A stretch of DNA of 64,000 nt from Ruminococcus sp. HUN007 (GTDB taxonomy: Bacteria; Bacillota; Clostridia; Oscillospirales; Ruminococcaceae), in assembly GCF_000712055.1 (NCBI RefSeq), contig NZ_JOOA01000002.1:1054001-1118000 (forward strand). Direction: 5' to 3'. Shown in pieces: positions 23,150 to 30,376 of this stretch. The notes under the pieces are model-generated. The model was not told the origin of the DNA. It was given only the letters and a program-made list of their open reading frames with translations, and did not search any database. Every line of letters starts with the position of its first letter. Positions within the stretch are counted from its first letter, which is position 1. The position numbers were made by a program, and so were the translations under genes.

Positions 23150-24036
23150 TCCACATCCTTTCCGAACCAGTACTCGACAACGAAGAGAAGCGCTATTATC
23201 ACGGACATCACAAGTCCCATAACTATTGCCGATGACGAGAGCTTCTGATATTCAAGGAGCGAGAACGTGTTATTCATGAAGTGCTGAAGCATGTAGAGGG
23301 AATCCGGATAGTCTCCTGTCAGAAGATAGACCTCACGGAATATCTTGAATGAATTGATAAGTGAAAGTATTGTCACAAACAGTATTGTAGGCGACAGATA
23401 ACGGAGTTTGAGATGAAAGAACCTGTAAACCGGTCCGGCACCCTCGAGCTCGGCAACTTCCATAAGATCTCCAGGAATATTGGAAAGTCCCGCAAGGAAA
23501 AGGATCATATTGTATCCGATATTCTTCCACAGGAACATGATCACGACGACGATCATTCCCGAAGGGGTCTTGAGCCAGTCCGTCGGCTGTCCGCCCATCA
23601 TTTCCAGAAGCTGATTTACAGTTCCCTGCTTATGGAACATTACCTGCCATACCAGTACAACAGAAGCTGTCGGAACCATAAGCGGACACAGGAAAGATGC
23701 TCGGAGCTGGCTCCGGAAACTGATTTTTGATTCCAGTATCACCGCAAATGCAAGCGAGATCACTACCGCAAGCGGCACTGCTGATACTGAGAAAAGCAGC
23801 GTGTTCCTTGAAGCCATCCTGAACGCATCATTTGTAAGAACTTCCTTAAAATTGTCAAACAAAACAAAATTCCTGTTTATCGGATTGTCTATGAGAGAAT
23901 AGTAAACAACCACGAAAAACGGCAACACAAAAAACAGAAGCACTCCGGAAAGACTTGGCGCAAGGAACCCGATTTCCGTTATGAGTTCACTTTTTCCGGA
24001 ACGCCTGTATTTATGACTGTTTTTTTTCTTTATCAA
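23146..24036 (-). CDS. Sugar-type ABC transporter permease (MalF/UgpA-like), TTG start
   Basis: 296 residues with six predicted membrane helices and the EAA loop EVAELEGAGPVYRFFHLKLRYLSP. It pairs with the MalG-like permease encoded next. Start choice: an ATG at 24093 would lie inside the promoter -10 and has no ribosome site, while TTG at 24036 is preceded by GGAGG at 8 bases (N-terminus then MIKKKNSHKYRR). This is the first gene of the operon that continues through the adaptor, the MacB-core protein and the giant binding protein. Confidence 0.9.
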   Translation of the reverse strand: MIKKKNSHKYRRSGKSELITEIGFLAPSLSGVLLFFVLPFFVVVYYSLIDNPINRNFVLFDNFKEVLTNDAFRMASRNTLLFSVSAVPLAVVISLAFAVILESKISFRSQLRASFLCPLMVPTASVVLVWQVMFHKQGTVNQLLEMMGGQPTDWLKTPSGMIVVVIMFLWKNIGYNMILFLAGLSNIPGDLMEVAELEGAGPVYRFFHLKLRYLSPTILFVTILSLINSFKIFREVYLLTGDYPDSLYMLQHFMNNTFSLLEYQKLSSSAIVMGLVMSVIIALLFVVEYWFGKDVE

Positions 24037-24088
24037 CTTTTGTTCCTCCGTATTTTTCTTTTGTTCTCTGAAAAAACCTGATACATAA

Positions 24089-24118
24089 ATCATACTATAA
24101 TGTCATTATGCTTGTCAA
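24089..24118 (-). promoter_or_regulatory. Promoter of the transporter operon
   Basis: TTGACA (24113-24118) and TATGAT (24089-24094) with an 18-base spacer on the minus strand, about 50 bases upstream of the GGAGG-TTG start at 24036. Confidence 0.75.
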
Positions 24119-24190
24119 GCATTTCTTGCTATTATATTTTACCACTTAAAGAGAACGGAGGCAATAATGCAGCGGTTTATTTAAGATAAT

Positions 24191-24309
24191 CTTAAGGAAA
24201 CACTGATTAAACCGGAAATACGGCTTTGCCGTATTTCCGGATGTGGGGATTGCGGGGCTTCGCCACGTGCCCTACGCTGATTTATGAATAAATCAGCGTT
24301 TCCTTAAGG
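24191..24309. repeat. Palindromic intergenic repeat, copy D (best preserved)
   Basis: Ends are near-perfect inverted repeats: CTTAAGGAAACACTGATT at the left and AATCAGCGTTTCCTTAAG at the right. Internal hairpins: AAATACGGC-TTT-GCCGTATTT (24217-24237) and, near the right end, a short palindrome around TGATTTATGAATAAATCA. Copy D shows the element's termini most clearly, and I used it to define the family. Confidence 0.85.
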
Positions 24310-24320
24310 AAACGGAAACG

Positions 24321-24346
24321 GCCTCCGGGGTTCTGACCCCGGAGGC
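24321..24346. terminator. Strong hairpin after the hybrid kinase gene
   Basis: GCCTCCGGGG (24321-24330) pairs with CCCCGGAGGC (24337-24346) around a 6-base loop. On the minus strand the following sequence is only moderately T-rich (CGTTTCCGTTTCC), so it is a probable but not ideal terminator. Confidence 0.65.
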
Positions 24347-24414
24347 ACGTTAAAAAGTTTTCTCTTTCTGATTCGCACAGTACTGCGGAAACAGTCAAAT
24401 CACTGTACTCATTA

Positions 24415-27063
24415 TTACGGTATGTTTCCTGCAGACCGGTCGGCAATGACCGACGATCCCTCGAGCACCTGCTTAAGCATGATATAAAGCATTTCCTTTT
24501 CAAAAGGTTTTGAAATGTACGCATTCATACCGTTCTGCATGGTAAGCTTTTCGTCATCGCCGGCTGCATTGGCTGTCAGTGCGATGATTGGTATCGAATG
24601 TGCATCTGCTTTATCGGAATTGCGTATGCATCCGGCTGCTTCGTATCCGTTCATGAGCGGCATACGGACATCCATGAGAATGACGTCGTAGGTATGACTC
24701 GGATTTGTTATGAAAGAATAGACCGCCTGCTTTCCGTTAAGGGCGAGTCTTACGTCGAATCCGACGTTTTCAAGAAGAGCCTTAGTGAATTCCGCATTGA
24801 AATCATTGTCTTCGGCAAGCAGAAGCGTTTTGCCTGAAAAATCGAAATTCTGCTGTTTAATGAAAAGATTCTCCCTGATGGAATCGGTTATTGACTTGCA
24901 CTTCTTGAGTTCAAGGATAAAGTAGAATGTGGAACCGCAGTTTTCCTCACTGATAACTTCAATTGTTCCGCCCATGAGTTCAACCAGATTCCTGCATATT
25001 GAAAGACCGAGGCCTGTACCGCCGTAGGTCTTGGTAACGGCGCTGTCAGCCTGCTCAAATGATTCGAATATCTTCTTAAGGTTTTCCTTCTTGATGCCTA
25101 TGCCGTTGTCCTCAACGCTGAACTTAAGCACCGATGAATCGTCCTTGTCTTCGAGCTCGTCTACCGTAATGGTTATACGTCCGCTGAAAGGAGTAAACTT
25201 CAAGGCATTTGCAGCAAGATTTACAAGTACCTGGTGTATTCTGAACTGATCACCCACAAACAGCTTGTTGGTGAAATTCTTTATGATAGTAAACTCTATC
25301 ATTCTCTGTTCAGCCTGAGGCTTGATCATCATTTCCAGATCTTCAAGAAGATTCGTAATGTCAAATACTTCGTGGTTTACTACCAGTTTTCCGCTCTCTA
25401 TCTTTGACATGTCGAGAATGTCATTCACCAGCGAAGTAAGATATTTCGTGGAAATAGATATTTTTTCAAGGCAGTCGTAAACCACGTAGGTGTCGATATG
25501 ATCGTCATTGTCCATTACACAGATAGCCTTGTCCGCCATACCTTTAATAGCGTTGATAGGAGTACGTATCTCATGTGACATACGTGAAAGGAAGTCGGAC
25601 TTTGCCTTGCTTGCAAGGTCTGCGTTTACTATTGTTATATGAGTTGCTATTACACGCGAAAGCTCCTTGAGCGTATTGATTTCCCCGGCTGTAAGCTTTT
25701 TGCTCTTGTCACGGGTCTCAAATACGAGGCATCCCTTGAATACACCTTCATTGTAGATCGCAGAAAAATAGTACTGGCTTCCGGAATTCCTTTCGAGCAT
25801 TTTACGAAGCGATTTTAAAAGTTTCTGCATGATCTTGGATGTTATTCTTACGATACTGTCACGTTCGAAGTATTCAGACAGAACATTAAGATCCTTACGG
25901 TTGAAGTCATAAATTTCATTGAAGTCGATAGGTCTTCCCTTTTCACACCAGTGATAAGTGAATTTATAGTACATATTATCTTCATTGACTTCAAATATTA
26001 CTATTCGTGAAAAATCGAACTGACGCGATATCTTCGGAAGAAGAAGATTTATCGCAGTCTTCAGATCCCGGCTCTTTTCGAGAAGAGAATAGGCAAAGGC
26101 CGTAATGTCACCGTTCTGATGAGGATTCGCATCAGCAATATCGGTAACACCCTTGTCAAGGATCGTCTCGTCAAGAACTTTTGAATCAACAAGATTGTAT
26201 ACGTCAGAGTAAAGAAGGCTGGTACCCTTGTTGGTTTTCTTGGCAAACATCAGGGTCTTGTATGCATAGTCAAAGAGATCATCGTATTTGTCTGAATAAT
26301 AGGTGTTGACTATTCCGACAGTGCATGAAATGCTAATGTTCCTGTCGGTACCTGCATAAATGCTGTTTACTCGTTTGCTTATTGAGTTTCCGAATGATTT
26401 GATATATGCCTTGTTGGTATTCTTCGAGAACACCATGAATTCGTCGCCGCCCAGACGTATTACGATGTCTGTCGGGCGCATTACTGCCGTCAGTTTCTCG
26501 GCAACCTCTTCGAGCACTGAATTTCCAAATTCCCTGCCGTAGTGATTGTTTATTTCACAGAAGTTGTCTACATCGATTATACAGAGTGCGCACAGTTCAC
26601 TGTCCGGCTTGAGTTTCAGATACTGTTTTATCATCTTTTCGCCGGCTTCTCGTGAATAAAGCCCTGTCAGCTTGTCTATGCCCTCACTTTCACTCTGCTC
26701 ATCTTCTGTTTCTTTTTCACCTATAGTAGCTACCATACGCACTTTGCGCGTATTTACGGATTCATAGCATTCTATTTCACCGTAGCAGTTGAGATAAATG
26801 ATGCTCCTGTCGTTCAGGATGATCGGAAAAACAAAGCAGAAAGGTTCATTATTGTTGATCTTTTTCCGGACTGTCACAATAAAATCCTGATAGGTCTCGC
26901 TCGGTACGATTCGACTCATGTACAGACCCCTGTCCAGATCTTCCTTAGTGAGTCCGGTAACTTCAGTAAAACCATCGTCCGCATTTACGACCCTGAAGTT
27001 GTCATCGATATCGATTTTGAACCTCATAAAGGACTTTGGTCTTAATTTATATTTATCGGTCAT
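24415..27063 (-). CDS. Hybrid signalling protein: PAS-GGDEF-GAF-like-HisKA-HATPase-receiver
   Basis: About 882 residues, apparently soluble. Order: PAS-like sensor (about 10-110, with TEVTGLTKEDL); GGDEF diguanylate cyclase (about 125-295) with RLGGDEF and the RPTD inhibitory I-site exactly five residues before it; a GAF-like region (about 320-480); HisKA with SHEIRTPINAIKG (phospho-accepting His); HATPase with NALKFTPFSG, DNGIGI and GGTGLGLSI; and a C-terminal receiver with the phospho-acceptor in ILMDVRMPLMNG and the lysine in YISKPFE. All catalytic motifs look intact, so one chain may both make cyclic-di-GMP and run a phosphorelay. No HPt domain is visible. Two starts are possible (27063, GGGAG at 13 bases, or 27111 without a ribosome site); I chose 27063. 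It is a single gene, partner unknown. Confidence 0.88.
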   Translation of the reverse strand: MTDKYKLRPKSFMRFKIDIDDNFRVVNADDGFTEVTGLTKEDLDRGLYMSRIVPSETYQDFIVTVRKKINNNEPFCFVFPIILNDRSIIYLNCYGEIECYESVNTRKVRMVATIGEKETEDEQSESEGIDKLTGLYSREAGEKMIKQYLKLKPDSELCALCIIDVDNFCEINNHYGREFGNSVLEEVAEKLTAVMRPTDIVIRLGGDEFMVFSKNTNKAYIKSFGNSISKRVNSIYAGTDRNISISCTVGIVNTYYSDKYDDLFDYAYKTLMFAKKTNKGTSLLYSDVYNLVDSKVLDETILDKGVTDIADANPHQNGDITAFAYSLLEKSRDLKTAINLLLPKISRQFDFSRIVIFEVNEDNMYYKFTYHWCEKGRPIDFNEIYDFNRKDLNVLSEYFERDSIVRITSKIMQKLLKSLRKMLERNSGSQYYFSAIYNEGVFKGCLVFETRDKSKKLTAGEINTLKELSRVIATHITIVNADLASKAKSDFLSRMSHEIRTPINAIKGMADKAICVMDNDDHIDTYVVYDCLEKISISTKYLTSLVNDILDMSKIESGKLVVNHEVFDITNLLEDLEMMIKPQAEQRMIEFTIIKNFTNKLFVGDQFRIHQVLVNLAANALKFTPFSGRITITVDELEDKDDSSVLKFSVEDNGIGIKKENLKKIFESFEQADSAVTKTYGGTGLGLSICRNLVELMGGTIEVISEENCGSTFYFILELKKCKSITDSIRENLFIKQQNFDFSGKTLLLAEDNDFNAEFTKALLENVGFDVRLALNGKQAVYSFITNPSHTYDVILMDVRMPLMNGYEAAGCIRNSDKADAHSIPIIALTANAAGDDEKLTMQNGMNAYISKPFEKEMLYIMLKQVLEGSSVIADRSAGNIP

Positions 27064-27333
27064 AATAAAGAAAACACTCCCGCGATCATTTGCACGGAAT
27101 ACTCCGGTCATTCCGTGTCATTTATTACGTCCTCTATATTATACCACACCGGAATCTGCATTTCAATCGTTTTATACTGTTTTGCACAATTAATCCTATA
27201 AGCAAGCTTCCCATTTGTGAAAAACAGCTATACAGTCTTATCGTATTAATAGTACATTTCAGGTTACGGAATATTCATGTTTAAAAATCTGCAAAACAGC
27301 AGAAAGTGGTCATGTTTTTTTATAAATTGTGTA

Positions 27334-27362
27334 TTGCAAAAAATCCGTATCTGAGTTATAAT
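27334..27362 (+). promoter_or_regulatory. Promoter of the decarboxylase subunit genes
   Basis: TTGCAA (27334-27339), a 17-base spacer and TATAAT (27357-27362), 46 bases upstream of the oadG-like start, with AGGAGA before the ATG. The rest of the 27112-27408 gap shows no gene. Confidence 0.75.
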
Positions 27363-27408
27363 TATAATCGTATGGTTTAATTTTATCTACAGATAGGAGA
27401 GTAATAAT

Positions 27409-27801
27409 ATGGTAATTCCATGGACAAAAGTCTGGGCCGTAGTTATCACCGGACTGGTAGTCGTATTCCTTGCTCTTGTTCTTCTTATCGTTTTTGTTCA
27501 GATATTCGGAAAGATATTCTCAGGTATCGCAAACAAGGAAAAGAAGGGCAGCAAGCCGGACGTTATCCCTGTACCTCAGGTGACAGTTCCTGAAAATGTT
27601 ACACGTTCTGTGCCGGAACCGGCTGTTTCCGGAGATGACGACGAAGTAATAGCTGTTATTTCTGCCGCAGTCGCAATGATGGCTGCAAGGGACGGAAAGA
27701 AATACGCTGTCCGTTCGATAAACAGAACAGAAAACAGAAGACGCTCCGCAGCCTCAGTATGGGGTGCTGCCGGTCAGCGCGAGAACACTCTTCCGTTCTG
27801 A
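27409..27801 (+). CDS. Sodium-pump decarboxylase gamma subunit (OadG-like)
   Basis: 130 residues: one N-terminal membrane helix (WAVVITGLVVVFLALVLLIVFVQIFG), a Lys/Pro-rich spacer and a C-terminal part with DDDEVIAVISAAVAMMAARDG, typical of OadG-type gamma subunits. The family anchors and assembles the membrane complex that uses decarboxylation energy to export sodium. It is followed 120 bases later by the beta subunit. The alpha (carboxyltransferase) and a biotin carrier are not found between or beside them. Confidence 0.85.
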   Translation: MVIPWTKVWAVVITGLVVVFLALVLLIVFVQIFGKIFSGIANKEKKGSKPDVIPVPQVTVPENVTRSVPEPAVSGDDDEVIAVISAAVAMMAARDGKKYAVRSINRTENRRRSAASVWGAAGQRENTLPF

Positions 27802-27921
27802 TTTAAATAATATGGTAAACGGCTGGTGCTAAAGACGTTTGCCCCGACCGCCGGGCAGCAAACAAATACAGTTTTCTGCAGGGCGAAATAACAATTAAAT
27901 ACGAAAGGATATTATTCTATC

Positions 27922-29118
27922 ATGAGTGAAGTAATACGAATCTTCCTTGAGACTCTTGCTGATCTCGGAAGAACGAGCGGTTTTGCCAACCTCGACTGGA
28001 CGAACATCGTCATGATCCTTATCTCGTTCATTTTCATGTATCTGGCGATCGCAAAGAAATTCGAACCGCTGCTTCTGCTTCCGATCTCATTCGGTATGCT
28101 CCTTACAAACCTTCCGCTTACCGCTATGTATACTCCGGAGCTGTTCGCAGATCCGACCAACATAGACTACGACAAGATCCTTCACGAAGGCGGACTTCTC
28201 GACCTTCTTTACATGGGTGTAAAGCTTCAGCTCTTCCCGCCGCTTATCTTCCTGGGTATCGGTACAATGACTGACTTCGCACCGCTTATTTCAAATCCGA
28301 AGAGCTTCCTTCTCGGAGCTGCAGCTCAGGCAGGTATCTTCCTTACATTTATCGGTGCTGCATGTCTCGGATTCTCTGAATCAGAAGCTGCTTCGATCGC
28401 GATCATCGGCGGGGCCGACGGTCCGACAGCGATCTTCGTTTCAAGCCGTCTTTTAGGAGGCGGAGCAACCATTTCAACAGGTACCATCGCCCTTGCGGCG
28501 TACACATACATGGCTCTCGTTCCTATCATCCAGCCTCCGATCATGAAGGCACTCACAACAAAGAAGGAACGTGCCGTAGTAATGGAAACACTTCGTCCGG
28601 TAGGCAAGACAGAAAAGATCATCTTCCCTATCGCAGTTACAGTTATCATCGCACTTCTCGTTCCTTCAGCTGCTCCGCTGGTCGGCATGCTTATGCTCGG
28701 CAACCTTCTCAAGGAAAGCGGCGTCTGCGACAGACTTGTAAAGACAGCTCAGAACGAACTCATGAACATCGTTACTATATTCCTCGGTGTTTCAGTCGGC
28801 GCCACAACAACAGCTGACAAGATCATCACTGCTGAGTTTGCAAAGGTAATCATCCTCGGTGTTATCGCATTCGCGATCGGTACTGCATCAGGTGTTTTAT
28901 TCGGAAAGATCATGTACAAGGTTACAGGCGGAAAGGTAAATCCGCTCATCGGTTCAGCAGGCGTTTCAGCCGTTCCGATGGCAGCCCGTGTATCACAGAA
29001 AGTCGGCGCTTCCGAAAATCCGACAAACTTCCTTCTCATGCACGCAATGGGACCAAACGTTGCAGGTGTTATCGGTTCAGCAGTTGCTGCCGGTGTACTT
29101 TTAAGCATCGTAAAATAA
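27922..29118 (+). CDS. Sodium-translocating decarboxylase beta subunit (OadB/MmdB/GcdB-like)
   Basis: 398 residues, highly hydrophobic. It carries the conserved GGADGPTAIF motif with the aspartate used for sodium transport, and the second conserved region NPLIGSAGVSAVPMAARV. The beta subunit decarboxylates carboxybiotin while pumping two sodium ions out. Which acid is decarboxylated (oxaloacetate, methylmalonyl-CoA or glutaconyl-CoA) cannot be told from this subunit. AAAGGA precedes the ATG. Probably co-transcribed with the gamma gene; the 120-base gap between them has a GC-rich imperfect hairpin but no biotin-carrier gene. Confidence 0.92.
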   Translation: MSEVIRIFLETLADLGRTSGFANLDWTNIVMILISFIFMYLAIAKKFEPLLLLPISFGMLLTNLPLTAMYTPELFADPTNIDYDKILHEGGLLDLLYMGVKLQLFPPLIFLGIGTMTDFAPLISNPKSFLLGAAAQAGIFLTFIGAACLGFSESEAASIAIIGGADGPTAIFVSSRLLGGGATISTGTIALAAYTYMALVPIIQPPIMKALTTKKERAVVMETLRPVGKTEKIIFPIAVTVIIALLVPSAAPLVGMLMLGNLLKESGVCDRLVKTAQNELMNIVTIFLGVSVGATTTADKIITAEFAKVIILGVIAFAIGTASGVLFGKIMYKVTGGKVNPLIGSAGVSAVPMAARVSQKVGASENPTNFLLMHAMGPNVAGVIGSAVAAGVLLSIVK

Positions 29119-29132
29119 TTCATAACTATCAC

Positions 29133-29164
29133 GCCTCCGCGGTATAAACTGCGGAGGCATTTTA
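29133..29164 (+). terminator. Terminator after the beta subunit gene
   Basis: GCCTCCGC (29133-29140) pairs with GCGGAGGC (29151-29158), followed by ATTTT, 15 bases after the stop. Confidence 0.8.
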
Positions 29165-29273
29165 AGTTATAATACAGTGACCGGAAAATATATTTTTCGT
29201 TTACTGTAAGAATTCACATGACTGATGTTTCCGGGGCTCGGATAATTATCACACAATTTTCAGATTACTGCAC

Positions 29274-29302
29274 TTGACAATGTTACCGATTTGTAATATA
29301 AT
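29274..29302 (+). promoter_or_regulatory. Consensus promoter with no intact gene after it
   Basis: TTGACA (29274-29279), a 17-base spacer and TATAAT (29297-29302). The transcript would start near 29309 and run into the degenerate leader-peptide remnant (29370-29490) and two hairpins. Confidence 0.75.
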
Positions 29303-29369
29303 AATATTAGTCGCAGAGATAAAATATACCGGATATCAGATTATCAGGAGTTTTTGTTTATCAGGAAAA

Positions 29370-29490
29370 CATTTTATGAGCATATTTTCTGCGTATCAGG
29401 TTTCTGCTGTAACAACTTTGTCATCATTCTGTTACACGCCGGTTACAGCATTTTTCCCTTACACCGGACAGCCATCCGGCAGCCGGTGAA
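29370..29490 (+). pseudogene. Remnant duplicate of the M23 peptidase leader
   Basis: The sequence can be aligned with the start of the peptidase gene at 30377: both have ATTTTATGA, then code VSAVTTLSSFCYTPVTAF here and LTAVMTLSSFCYTPVTAF in the peptidase. The frame of the copy ends after about 20 more codons (stop at 29489), and the ATG just before is in another frame, so no secretion signal would be made from it. A small hairpin CCTGCA-TACAATGCAGG follows. It has a consensus promoter upstream, unlike typical debris. It may be a decayed paralogue or a transcribed non-coding leader. Confidence 0.65.
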
Positions 29491-29569
29491 CCTGCACATA
29501 CAATGCAGGTTCTTCATTCACCAGAAATTAATTCAGTCTTTATATTATAAAAATTCATTTCTAAAGCAG

Positions 29570-29602
29570 AAACCGCCTTCTTTCACGAAGGCGGTTTCTG
29601 TT
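29570..29602 (+). terminator. Terminator
   Basis: AAACCGCCTTC (29570-29580) pairs with GAAGGCGGTTT (29587-29597), followed by CTGTTT. It ends the transcript from the orphan promoter at 29274. Confidence 0.8.
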
Positions 29603-29712
29603 TATGACAGACATTTATCACCTGTTACTGCCTTTAAAAACCAGTAGATATTTCAAAGTATGTATGTTATAATATAAAGAACGTAAAACGAAAAAGGACG
29701 AGGAGGAAAAAC

Positions 29713-30336
29713 ATGAACACTAAAATACTTCAGAAAATAAGCTACGGACTGTTTGTTGTAACTACCAGTTTCGAAGGAAAAGATACCGGATGCATCATCA
29801 ACACAGCCTGTCAGGTAGCAACTGAAATGAATGCCGTTTCAATATCTGTAAACAAAGCCAATTACACCTGCGAAATGATACAGAAGGCAAAGCGCTTCAA
29901 TATTTCTGTTATTGACCAGAGCGCGACCTTTGACCTGTTTAAACATTTCGGTTTTCAGAGCGGACGCGACACTGACAAATTTGCAGGGTATAACGACTGC
30001 AAACGTACAGCCAACGGATGTATGGCTGTCACAAAAGGTACAAACGCATTTTTCTCGGTCTCAGTTATCAAAGAGATCGACCTCGGAAGCCACATTCTGT
30101 TTGTAGGTATTCCGTCTGACGGCGAATTCTTCAGTGAACTTCCGTCAGCAACATACGAATACTACTTTGAAAATATAAAACCGAAGCCTGAAGCAGTCGG
30201 AAAAACTGCTGACGGACAGACGATCTGGAGATGCGTTATCTGCGGATATGAATATGTCGGAGAGGAACTTCCGGAGGATTTTATCTGTCCGGTATGCAAG
30301 CATCCGGCAAGTGACTTTGAAAAGGTCACGAAATAG
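29713..30336 (+). CDS. Flavin reductase-rubredoxin fusion (high-molecular-weight rubredoxin)
   Basis: 207 residues. Residues 1-155 are a flavin reductase-like FMN-binding domain (start LQKISYGLFVVTTSFEGKDTG, with NGCMAVTKG and LFVGIPSDGEFF). Residues about 168-207 are a rubredoxin with two CxxC pairs (CVIC and CPVC) that bind one iron. The same pairing is known from clostridia and Moorella, where the protein passes electrons to flavodiiron proteins to remove oxygen or NO. No flavodiiron gene is near. It has a plausible AGGAGG ribosome site and a TATAAT at 29668-29673 but a weak -35. Confidence 0.9.
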   Translation: MNTKILQKISYGLFVVTTSFEGKDTGCIINTACQVATEMNAVSISVNKANYTCEMIQKAKRFNISVIDQSATFDLFKHFGFQSGRDTDKFAGYNDCKRTANGCMAVTKGTNAFFSVSVIKEIDLGSHILFVGIPSDGEFFSELPSATYEYYFENIKPKPEAVGKTADGQTIWRCVICGYEYVGEELPEDFICPVCKHPASDFEKVTK

Positions 30337-30376
30337 ATACGGGGCTTTGGGGAAAAATGCAGAAAGGATTTTTAAT

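Noticed and set aside
27802..27921. Biotin-carrier gene between the gamma and beta subunits
   Set aside because: No AMKM-type biotin site in any frame; the gap is non-coding.
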